A stretch of 21,119 nucleotides of DNA, from contig CAKZLA010000368.1 in assembly GCA_937124525.1 (NCBI GenBank), forward strand, positions 1-21,119. Direction: 5' to 3'. Source of the DNA: an uncultured Desulfobacterium sp. Lineage in GTDB: Bacteria > Desulfobacterota > Desulfobacteria > Desulfobacterales > Desulfobacteraceae. The notes under the pieces were generated by a model that saw only the letters and a program-made list of their open reading frames with translations, had not been told where the DNA came from and made no database searches. Positions 14,115-21,119 of this stretch are shown piece after piece; positions within the stretch are counted from its first letter, which is position 1; every line of letters begins with the position of its first letter. The position numbers were made by a program, and so were the translations under genes.

Positions 14115-16349
14115 CTATCGAATGATTTTTCTTAAAGTAACAAGTGTAGTCTTGTATTGACCACCGCCGAAACCTGAAGTGGCGTGCTGGGGGCCCGGGA
14201 CAATTTTATTTATTTGATAATCCCAGACGCCGAATAGATCCGGTTCCTTGCCTGTCATTTCCGGCATCCACCATCCATGCAATGTGTGAATCATTTTGGG
14301 GTGTACCCTTAATGAAATACGAACCCTGCGTTTCACCTGACCTAAATCATTTTCCAAATAGATCCATTCCCCGTCGTAGACATCAAATTCTTTGGCGGTG
14401 TTCGGGTGTATTTCAACATAAGGATCCGGGTCTTTTTCCCGCAACCAGGGGATCATTCGATGTTCGGAATGAAAGTACAGAGACGATCGGGCACCGGTGA
14501 TCATGATCAATGGATATTTTTTGTAGAGTTCCGGGGTTCTGACGGGGCTCTGGGGGGGTTCGTCAAAATAAGGAAGGGTGTCCAACCCCCAGCTTTCATA
14601 GGCCTTACAGTATAATTCAACCCGACCTGTTTCCGTGTTAAATCCCGGTTTGCCGCCAGGTCTCAACAATCCCTTTTCGTGTCGGCGATAGGGCCGGGAG
14701 GGATCTCCCTTTGGAGGCATGGCCTGGGAACCCTTTTTGACCAGCTCATCAAAGGTGAATCCAGCCACCGAAAGTCGGTCATTGATCAACTCTTTCACTG
14801 TTTTGTATTTACAGTTCGGATTCAGTCGATTTGCCATTTCAATGTTGATTTCCCAATCGGATTTACATTCTCCCACTTGAATGGTCTTGTGCATCACACC
14901 CAATGGCACCCACCATGAACGAAAGCTGTCTTTTTCTGCAAAGGTCGCAGCAGGCAGGACAATATCGGCCAGCGCCATGGTGGTGGGATTGTGAAACAGA
15001 TCCACCACCGCCACAAAATCGAGCTTTTTTAATGCATCATAATGAAATCTAGCCCGGGCAGCCTGTCCACCCAGGATGTTTGCCGTTTGAATCCATGCCC
15101 CTTTGATGGGATAGGGATGTCCGGTATCAATTTGTTCAATGGCCATATCCGGTTGGGCCCATCCACGGAATCCTTTGACCATGGGATATGTGTCGCAACC
15201 AATGCGCAATTTATTGAGCTTGTCCACCAACTCCTGTCCGTAGAGGCCCACCAACTCTTCTGTGGAATATGGATAGGTGGTCACTCCGTGGGAAGGCCGG
15301 GCAATTACATTGCCGCCGGGAATATCTATGTTACCGGTAATGGTCCATAAATGGGTGATGGCCTGGGCAACACTGGTTGCCTGGGGGTTCATATCAATGG
15401 CAACCCCCCATTGGATAGCCGCAGGGCTGTTGGTGGCGTAAAGTCTGGCCGCGCCGCGGATGAGTTTTTCCGGCACCCATGTTATCTCAGATACTTTTTC
15501 CAGCGGATATTGCTGAACCCGTTGTTTTAACTTGTCAAAACCATAGACCCATTTTTCCACAAATTCCTTATCGTATAGTTCTTCATTGATAATGACATTG
15601 AGCATGCCAAGCGCCATGGCCCCATCGGTTCCGGGCCGAATTTGAAGATGGTATTCGGCCCGGGTGGAGGTCCATGTATTTCTTGGGTCTATGGAGATGA
15701 TCTTGCTGCCGCGTTTCATGCAGTCAACCACCCAATGCCCGAAGAAGCCGTCCGGACAAGTGGGTGGCGGATTCTGACCCCACACGATAATAACCTTTGG
15801 CACCTCCCATTCCGGATCATCATAGCGCTGGGCAGAAAACTGGGAAGCATCCAGCACCGCAAAGTCGCCCATGGTGGTTTTCATGGCACCAAGCCTTGGC
15901 GTGTAGCATGATTGCCCGGAAAGACCCAGTTGACACCAGTTGGGGCTGCCATAATTATAAGCCAGGTAGGAGATGGGCCCCCCTACATCTCTACCGGTTC
16001 CCTGGGCAAATATGACGGATTCAGCTCCGTATTTATCACGAATATCCTTTAATTTGCTCTCGCAGATATCAAAGGCCTCGTTCCAGGAAATGGGCTCGAA
16101 TTTGCCCTCCCCACGGTTGCCAATCCGTTTTAATGGAGTGGTGATGCGGTCCGGATGATATACATATTGCTTCAGCGCCAGGACGCGCGGACAGGCTCGT
16201 CCCTGATTCCATGATGCATTTTCATCTCCTTCGACTTTAATGAGTTTGCCGTCTTTGACGTAAAGATTTTGACCGCAACCGCCGTGACAGCCAGCCCCGG
16301 CTGACCAGGTGGTGGTGGGAAATATCTCTACTTTTTTATCATATTCCAT
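14115..16349 (-). CDS. Molybdopterin (Mo/W) oxidoreductase, acetylene-hydratase-like subgroup of the DMSO reductase family
   Basis: Cytosolic bis-MGD enzyme of 744 residues, no Tat signal. The Fe-S motif is C21-HGG-C25 with C53 in GRACPR, so only three of the usual four cysteines are present; Gly18 stands where the first would be. The molybdopterin core begins at YHPDRITTPLKRIGNRG. GSPNWCQLGLSGQSC places Cys148 at the position of the metal-ligating Cys of acetylene hydratase. Similarity to that enzyme is clearest in MLNVIINEELYDKEFVEKW and the following ATNSPAAIQW (recalled sequence). The C-terminal dinucleotide-binding domain spans roughly 610-740. AAGGAGGG precedes the ATG. The Asp beside the Fe-S cysteine that is needed for acetylene hydration is His22 here, so hydration of acetylene is unlikely. 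True substrate unknown. Confidence 0.88.
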   Translation of the reverse strand: MEYDKKVEIFPTTTWSAGAGCHGGCGQNLYVKDGKLIKVEGDENASWNQGRACPRVLALKQYVYHPDRITTPLKRIGNRGEGKFEPISWNEAFDICESKLKDIRDKYGAESVIFAQGTGRDVGGPISYLAYNYGSPNWCQLGLSGQSCYTPRLGAMKTTMGDFAVLDASQFSAQRYDDPEWEVPKVIIVWGQNPPPTCPDGFFGHWVVDCMKRGSKIISIDPRNTWTSTRAEYHLQIRPGTDGAMALGMLNVIINEELYDKEFVEKWVYGFDKLKQRVQQYPLEKVSEITWVPEKLIRGAARLYATNSPAAIQWGVAIDMNPQATSVAQAITHLWTITGNIDIPGGNVIARPSHGVTTYPYSTEELVGLYGQELVDKLNKLRIGCDTYPMVKGFRGWAQPDMAIEQIDTGHPYPIKGAWIQTANILGGQAARARFHYDALKKLDFVAVVDLFHNPTTMALADIVLPAATFAEKDSFRSWWVPLGVMHKTIQVGECKSDWEINIEMANRLNPNCKYKTVKELINDRLSVAGFTFDELVKKGSQAMPPKGDPSRPYRRHEKGLLRPGGKPGFNTETGRVELYCKAYESWGLDTLPYFDEPPQSPVRTPELYKKYPLIMITGARSSLYFHSEHRMIPWLREKDPDPYVEIHPNTAKEFDVYDGEWIYLENDLGQVKRRVRISLRVHPKMIHTLHGWWMPEMTGKEPDLFGVWDYQINKIVPGPQHATSGFGGGQYKTTLVTLRKIIR

Positions 16350-16457
16350 TAACCCTCCTTATTCATAAAAAATGGCTGTTCGCAGTTAAGCCAACGATTT
16401 ATTCAGCCTTTTATTAATAATATTTGATTAAGTATTTTTTTATTTTTGAAACCTGCC

Positions 16458-17273
16458 CTATGAGCGCCAGATGGTACCAATGTCCACCTGGTTGTCCACC
16501 TCAATGACCCCCTCAACGTTTTGGGCCACTTCGGTGATTGCATTTAAAATACGCTCGGAACGGGCAGTCCCCGTAATCGTAACGCGGCCATGACGGGCCA
16601 TGGTTTCCAGGTACGATGCACAGGTCTCCTCGTTGTTTGTTAATGCGGACCAGGTCAGGCTGGCCAGGAATTCATCGTAAAAGGCTTGACGAGAAGTCTC
16701 GGTGGGGTCGAAGTCTCCCCTTGCCATTATTCCAAGAATGGCTTCCACAGCACTTGCAACGCTAATTCGTCCAATGTGAAAGACCAGATCGTACAGCGAT
16801 GGATTTTTCCACTCAAATCCGTACATTTGCCGGGTCCATTTGCTGAATTTTTTGTCACTTTCCATGATGTGGACCATGGCCTGCTCCTGGTCTTCTCCCA
16901 ATTGCGTCATTGCGGTTTTAACGCGATAGTCTTCATCGGCAATGACAAGTATTCGTAACACATGGGGAACGTTTCGAATCAACTCCTGCCCGGAAAATCC
17001 ATGGTAAACCAGATCCTGCTTATTACAACGTTGAAGAAATGCCGCCCGGATTAAATTAAAATGAGCCGCCCGTTTATCACGATCTCTCTGCCAGAGTTTG
17101 GGGGGTTCGCTCATCGCCTCAAGGAGTTTTGCCTCGGGGAAATTAAAATTTTCAGCAGCACCTAAAATAAGCTCTTTTCTACTGATGCAGGGATATCCCA
17201 ATTTTGTTGCCACTTCCTGGGCAATTTGTTCTCCACCACTGAACAAGCTTGTTGAAATCGTAATGATCGCCAT
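16458..17273 (-). CDS. Cytidylate-kinase-like protein with C-terminal BON domain
   Basis: Soluble protein of 271 residues. The N-terminal 190 residues resemble the cytidylate-kinase-like family (Cytidylate_kin2): an ITIS strand, SGGEQIAQEVATKLGYP, the SRKELI segment and PSLYDLVFHIGRISVASAVE. The usual GSGG-R loop is altered to FSGGE, so catalysis is doubtful. Residues about 200-267 form a BON domain (VTITGTARSERILNAITEVA, then GVIEVDNQV), a fold that binds membranes or ligands. I chose the ATG at 17273 because AAAAAAGGAGC lies just upstream and the kinase fold starts there; the frame is open to 17423 but that part overlaps the preceding gene. It lies between the two Mo/W enzyme genes, implying a role in sensing, maturation or regulation. 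Confidence 0.78.
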   Translation of the reverse strand: MAIITISTSLFSGGEQIAQEVATKLGYPCISRKELILGAAENFNFPEAKLLEAMSEPPKLWQRDRDKRAAHFNLIRAAFLQRCNKQDLVYHGFSGQELIRNVPHVLRILVIADEDYRVKTAMTQLGEDQEQAMVHIMESDKKFSKWTRQMYGFEWKNPSLYDLVFHIGRISVASAVEAILGIMARGDFDPTETSRQAFYDEFLASLTWSALTNNEETCASYLETMARHGRVTITGTARSERILNAITEVAQNVEGVIEVDNQVDIGTIWRS

Positions 17274-17392
17274 TTTTGCTCCTTTTTTCATTTCATTTTT
17301 GGGGCATGATAATCCGCCGCATATCCGGCTCAACGCGTAAACCAACTGGATACGGATTGGATACTTGTGATCAAGCCCCATACGCACAGCGG

Positions 17393-18211
17393 CTACAGAG
17401 CCAGGGGAATGTCCCCCAGGCAAAGATCCTTGTCGGTAAAAATTTCTTCGACTGTTTTTTGTTTTCCATTTTTTTCAAAGGTGAGGGTGAAACGTCCATC
17501 ATCCTTAACATTATGAAACCAGAAGTCCCCGAAATTATCCGTTTCAGTGGTGAAGGAATCCTTTGATTCATCATCTTTCAGGGTGCATTTTGCGCCAATG
17601 ATAACCTCTTTTTCCACTGGGTCATAAAGTGTTCCGCCAATGAATTTTTTAGGTAAGTTTTTATAATAGACCCTTGATTTCGTGGTCGCTTCAGGGGTGG
17701 GAAGTTCTGACTCTTTTATAAAATCCTTAAAATCCGCCTCTTCTCCAAAACGAAGTGCTTCTGTGGGACACTGATCAACGCATCGTGGAACAATCCATTC
17801 AGGATCATTATCCAACAGGTGGCTGCATCCCGTACATTTTTGGGCTATATTTAAATCTTCATTAAAGAAGATTGCATCGTGGGGACAGGCATCCCTGCAG
17901 AGTTTACAGCCTGTACATTTATCCGGATGAATAAGAACTATTCCGTCATCGCGTTTTTCAATGGCATCAAATTTACATTGTTCAATACACGGGGCATCAT
18001 CACAATGATGACACAATTTGGGAATATAGCTTACTTTGACCTTGGGGACCTGACCACGGACAGATTCATCAATGCCAATCCAAAATTGTCCGGTATCCGG
18101 CTGTGGCTTGGCGTATGGACTCCAATCGTTACCCACATGCTCATCCTTACAGGCAATCTGGCAGCAATAGCAGCCATTGCAAACGGATAAATCAATATAA
18201 AAAGCTTTCAT
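17393..18211 (-). CDS. Transhydroxylase-like Fe-S subunit with C-terminal beta-barrel domain
   Basis: Small subunit (272 residues) of the Mo enzyme encoded just upstream; cytosolic electron-transfer subunit. Four cysteine sets are visible: 11/14/17/21, 67/70/75/79, 99/102/105/109 and 126/129/144/148, enough for four [4Fe-4S] clusters. Then comes a linker with SRVYYKNLPKKF (179-190) and a C-terminal Cna-B-like beta-domain (TETDNFGDFWFHNV, GRFTLTFEKNG). That architecture, including the RVYYKNL linker, matches the beta subunit of pyrogallol-phloroglucinol transhydroxylase of Pelobacter acidigallici (AthS), which as I recall carries only three clusters because its third cysteine set is degenerate. 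The start overlaps the large-subunit stop by one base and uses AAGGAGGGTG. Very likely the obligate partner of the next protein. Confidence 0.9.
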   Translation of the reverse strand: MKAFYIDLSVCNGCYCCQIACKDEHVGNDWSPYAKPQPDTGQFWIGIDESVRGQVPKVKVSYIPKLCHHCDDAPCIEQCKFDAIEKRDDGIVLIHPDKCTGCKLCRDACPHDAIFFNEDLNIAQKCTGCSHLLDNDPEWIVPRCVDQCPTEALRFGEEADFKDFIKESELPTPEATTKSRVYYKNLPKKFIGGTLYDPVEKEVIIGAKCTLKDDESKDSFTTETDNFGDFWFHNVKDDGRFTLTFEKNGKQKTVEEIFTDKDLCLGDIPLAL

Positions 18212-20820
18212 TATTTTTCACCCTCCTTGACAACCCAGGCGTCAAATCTCAATCCTGCATCCGGTTCATACTTACGTTCAAAGGCGTCCGGGTAATCGTG
18301 TCGCCATTGATCCATTTGTGCTCCTGACAGTCGTTCGACCTGGACCAGATAACCGCTGGTGGCCTGCCCCACACAATTTTCAGAGATAATTCCGTCTGGA
18401 GAAATGGTGTTAATGGCACCACCACGATCAATTTCGCCGACTTTGATGGGATCTGCCCGGGCACCATGGTCGATGTATACCACCCCCGGCCGGAGACGTT
18501 CGGTTACATAGGCACCGGCAAGGACAATGCCCCGTTCGTTACAAATTTTGACAATGTCTCCATGGCTTATGCCCCGCTTTTCTGCCTCGGAAGGATGCAA
18601 CCACAGCGGTTCATATTTGTAGCCGTCGGGTCCAACAACCTTGCAGGTTGCAACTTCCCGGGTCCAGGTGATATCATCGCATTGGGCATGCACCCGCCAG
18701 CGGCCGTGGTTGGACATGAGCAACAGCGGATAAACCTTTGATCGCCCGCTGGAGATCCGCTCATCGTGCATGGCGCTTTTTTCGACCCACTTGGGAATGG
18801 GGGACCGCTCCTTGTCATCAGGGAAATGTACGGCCAATGCTTCCGAATAGAACTCCAGTTTTCCACTTTTGGTGCCCAGGCGATGTTTTTCAGGATTTTC
18901 ATAGAATTGTCTAAATCCGGGGGGATCTGATTTCCAGTCATCGGCTGTACTGTACATCCAGTATTTTTTATCCTCCAGCTCTTCCCATGTGACAAGCTTT
19001 TCCCCTCCCATGTGGTACCAGATTCTTTCCTGCATATCCCGAACCGACAACCCATGGGTCAGTTCCTCTTCCAGCCCCACTTTCTTGGCCACTTCAAGAA
19101 CAATTTCAAAATCGCTTTTGGATTCCCCGATGGGTTCGATGGCTTTGTCCTGGATCATGATATTGGGCTGGGGGATTCCCTGCCGGACATTGGTGACGAT
19201 GTCGTCAACTTCCATGAGTGTATTTGCTGGCAGGATTATATCGGAGTAAATGCAATCATTTTCAAGCCAGGGATGCTGGGCTATGATCGTTTCTATCTTG
19301 GGATTTCGTAATGACAGCTCTGTTTCATTACCGCCGTTCCAACAGGTGATTCGGCAGGGACAATCGGTCCACATCATATGAATTTCACTTCCCTCCTCTT
19401 CTTTGGGGATGGGGTAGGTATATTCATTGAACTGATCCTGTGTCAATGCTTCAATGGCTCCGGTTCCACGAAATGTGATGGGTTCATCGGATTCAATTGC
19501 CTTATGAACCAAACATTTGGGCAATGCCTGTTTCTGCCAGGAAGCAATGGAGGACATCACCGGAATAGAAAGACGTTCTTCAAGGTCCGGATTCCAGACG
19601 CCACCTGCCAGGCCCTGTTTGCGCGGCATACCGAAATAGGTCAGTTGTAATTGGTGTACCCCGGGAGCACCCAATCCCTGCATGGCCAAAAGAATCACCT
19701 CCAGGCGTGCATTCTCATGGGAAAAGGGTCCGCGGATAAGACCACCCCCAAAATAATGGGCGATGGAGGTTACTTGGGCTGCAAATTCCCGGGCCAAGGC
19801 CTTAATGGTCCATTCCGGGACACCACATTTTTTAGACGCCCAAGCGGGTGTTTTGGGGACACCATCTTCATTGCCAAGGACATATGCAGAAAATTCTTCC
19901 ATACCTGTGGCATGGGTGCGGATATAGGCCTTGTCATAAAGGTCTTCGGTAATCCATACGTAGATAATGGCAAGCTGTAGTGCCGCATCCGTATTGGGAA
20001 GCACCGGAATCCATTTGTCCGCATGAATGGCAGCACCATAATTTAAATCCGGACAGATATAGATCTGCTTCATACCGATTTCCGACCAGAAATAGCAAAG
20101 ACTGCTGGCAAATTGTCCGGTAAATCCCCAGGGGGTGGTCTCAGGGTCGCATCCCCAAAAAAGCATCATCTCAGTATGTTCAGTGGCATCGTTGACGGTG
20201 TTCGCGGCAGGCCACATATTGCCCTGAACTCCTTGACCCCATACGTGTTTTGCACCCCAGTACCATCCTTCCCAGCTGTCAGGATTACGCACCTGCAAGG
20301 TAAAGCCGCCCATGAGATCCAAAAGATTGCCGGGATGCCCATGGGGGGTATTAATGGACTTACATTCGCCATGGCCATCCCCCTGCATCAAAATACCGTG
20401 GATACCATAGGTTTCATGGATACGTTTGATTTCGGCGGCTATGATATCGCTGGCCTCATCCCATGAAATCCGTTTGTATTTGCTTTTTCCCCTGTTTTGT
20501 GGATTGCGTTGGCCATTGGGATCCCAATCCACCCGCTTAAGTGGATATTGGATGCGATTGGCAGAGTAAACCCGTTTTTTGTAGGCCAGGGAAAAAGGGC
20601 CTGGTAAAGATTTCCAGGGGGGGGTGATGGACTTCCCGTTTCGTGTCATCTTCCATTGGCGAACATCTTCTTTTTTATACTTCCATCCATATCTCATGGG
20701 ACGTATACGGACAATTTTACCATCCTTGACATCCACCATCCCCTCGGCCCCACCCCCGAAAAAGCCACCAAGGCCCAAACTCCTTAGAACTGTCTTGTCT
20801 TTTGTCTTTACATTTGCCAT
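18211..20820 (-). CDS. Pyrogallol-phloroglucinol transhydroxylase-like molybdopterin enzyme, large subunit
   Basis: Cytosolic bis-MGD enzyme of 869 residues, close to the 875 of the AthL subunit. Like AthL it has no N-terminal Fe-S cysteine motif and no Tat signal; it opens with VDVKDGKIVRIRP. NPDSWEGWYWG (179-189) contains Asp181-Ser182-Trp183, matching the Mo-ligating Ser175 and neighbours of AthL, and His150 is the likely counterpart of catalytic His144. YPLKRVDWDPNGQRNPQNRG, YSDIILPANT and KAIEPIGESKSDFEI are shared segments. The dinucleotide-binding domain is about 710-860. Residues matching Tyr152, Arg153, Cys557 and Tyr560 of AthL seem absent (from recalled sequence), so the substrate may not be pyrogallol. 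AGGAG lies 13 bases before the ATG, a long spacing. First gene of the operon. Confidence 0.87.
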   Translation of the reverse strand: MANVKTKDKTVLRSLGLGGFFGGGAEGMVDVKDGKIVRIRPMRYGWKYKKEDVRQWKMTRNGKSITPPWKSLPGPFSLAYKKRVYSANRIQYPLKRVDWDPNGQRNPQNRGKSKYKRISWDEASDIIAAEIKRIHETYGIHGILMQGDGHGECKSINTPHGHPGNLLDLMGGFTLQVRNPDSWEGWYWGAKHVWGQGVQGNMWPAANTVNDATEHTEMMLFWGCDPETTPWGFTGQFASSLCYFWSEIGMKQIYICPDLNYGAAIHADKWIPVLPNTDAALQLAIIYVWITEDLYDKAYIRTHATGMEEFSAYVLGNEDGVPKTPAWASKKCGVPEWTIKALAREFAAQVTSIAHYFGGGLIRGPFSHENARLEVILLAMQGLGAPGVHQLQLTYFGMPRKQGLAGGVWNPDLEERLSIPVMSSIASWQKQALPKCLVHKAIESDEPITFRGTGAIEALTQDQFNEYTYPIPKEEEGSEIHMMWTDCPCRITCWNGGNETELSLRNPKIETIIAQHPWLENDCIYSDIILPANTLMEVDDIVTNVRQGIPQPNIMIQDKAIEPIGESKSDFEIVLEVAKKVGLEEELTHGLSVRDMQERIWYHMGGEKLVTWEELEDKKYWMYSTADDWKSDPPGFRQFYENPEKHRLGTKSGKLEFYSEALAVHFPDDKERSPIPKWVEKSAMHDERISSGRSKVYPLLLMSNHGRWRVHAQCDDITWTREVATCKVVGPDGYKYEPLWLHPSEAEKRGISHGDIVKICNERGIVLAGAYVTERLRPGVVYIDHGARADPIKVGEIDRGGAINTISPDGIISENCVGQATSGYLVQVERLSGAQMDQWRHDYPDAFERKYEPDAGLRFDAWVVKEGEK

Positions 20821-21119
20821 AGATTACCAACTTCTCCTATTGTTTACGGGATTTGATCATATGTTCGATCATTGCGGAAGCAATCCGCATAGAGATGAAT
20901 ATTCCTCTTACAAAAACGACTCATGTTATGATCACATCCAATTTATGGTTCAGCGTATAAATTGATTTTAATCGATAAGTTTTTTATTTAATTAACTAAA
21001 TATCCAAGAACCATACCGCTTTATGATTTTATGTGAATATTTGTAAGTTCTCAATAAGTTCGGGTAATTGTTATTTTTTAGAAGCAGTAAACCTTGAAAT
21101 AAGGTGATTCTCGTATTAT
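20821..21119. other. About 300-bp upstream region and 5' leader of the Mo-enzyme operon
   Basis: No gene is visible. It carries the promoter at 21026-21054 and a leader of about 200 bases. The leader has a small hairpin, TGCGGA / TCCGCA (20873-20889), and two GATCAT-type palindromic stretches near 20853-20871. I saw no riboswitch I could name and no GG-N10-GC sigma-54 site. The window ends before any divergent upstream gene appears. Confidence 0.5.
21026..21054 (-). promoter_or_regulatory. Sigma-70-type promoter of the Mo-enzyme / TRAP operon
   Basis: On the minus strand TTGAGA (21049-21054) and TAAAAT (21026-21031) are separated by exactly 17 bp; each matches the consensus at five of six positions. 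The predicted start point near 21019 leaves a leader of about 200 bases before the first operon gene. The surrounding DNA is AT-rich, so chance matches are possible, but it is the best pair in the region. Confidence 0.5.

Noticed and set aside
15880..15930. Selenocysteine as metal ligand in the 744-residue Mo/W enzyme
   Set aside because: The ligand position is an ordinary TGC Cys codon and no in-frame TGA occurs in the gene.
17274..17423. Longer kinase-BON start at 17423 overlapping the Fe-S subunit gene
   Set aside because: The extra 50 residues do not resemble the family and lack a start signal; the ATG at 17273 follows a strong AAGGAGC site.
13719..20940. Recurring TGATCA palindromes upstream of dctP (13719-13728) and of the Mo-enzyme operon (around 20854 and 20935) as a shared operator
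   Set aside because: TGATCA also occurs many times inside unrelated coding sequence in this window, so the recurrence is not informative.
1..21119. Sigma-54 promoter sites (GG-N10-GC) that the encoded activator could use
   Set aside because: I checked the upstream regions of all main transcription units on the proper strand and found no convincing match; near-misses had wrong spacing (for example TTGGT to TTGC near 990-1010).
1..21119. CRISPR arrays, tRNA or rRNA genes
   Set aside because: No regularly spaced direct repeats and no recognisable RNA gene were seen on either strand.

Overview
The window looks like chromosome from an anaerobic, probably sulfate-reducing Desulfobacterota bacterium (Desulfobacteraceae-like). 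This is inferred from gene content, not from a marker gene: two TRAP importers, a pair of DMSO-reductase-family Mo/W enzymes related to pyrogallol-phloroglucinol transhydroxylase and acetylene hydratase, a sigma-54 activator, and moderate GC with AT-rich spacers.

Left part (1-6114, + strand). The window opens inside an RhlB-like DEAD-box RNA helicase. A long GC-rich inverted repeat (844-922) follows. Next is a TRAP cluster dctP-dctQ-dctM (1115-4288) with an outer-membrane beta-barrel porin (4591-5961), so one unit supplies an outer-membrane pore, a periplasmic binding protein and an inner-membrane symporter. It ends at a near-perfect bidirectional terminator (6075-6114).

Middle part (6210-10686, - strand). 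Transcribed leftward are a universal stress protein, a GAF-AAA-Fis sigma-54-dependent activator, an arylamine N-acetyltransferase and an NADPH-dependent FMN reductase. The last two would suit reduction and then acetylation of nitro- or azo-aromatics. Between the stress protein and the next operon lie about 600 bp without an intact gene, holding broken transposase-like coding fragments.

Right part (10687-20820, - strand). A co-oriented operon of eight genes runs leftward from a good sigma-70-like promoter at 21026-21054. In order it encodes a transhydroxylase-like Mo enzyme large subunit, its Fe-S plus beta-barrel small subunit, a cytidylate-kinase-like protein with a C-terminal BON domain, an acetylene-hydratase-like Mo/W enzyme, a two-cluster ferredoxin, and TRAP dctP-dctQ-dctM. 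Several junctions overlap by one base or have Shine-Dalgarno sequences inside the preceding stop region. The simplest reading is a catabolic module: the TRAP system imports a small organic, probably carboxylated, substrate and the two cytosolic Mo/W enzymes transform it.

This right-hand operon is the most interesting part. The transhydroxylase-like enzyme keeps the Mo-ligand signature but appears to lack several pyrogallol-binding residues. Its small subunit has cysteines for four [4Fe-4S] clusters rather than three. It is linked to a second Mo/W enzyme and to a kinase-BON protein of unknown role. The substrate cannot be read from the sequence.
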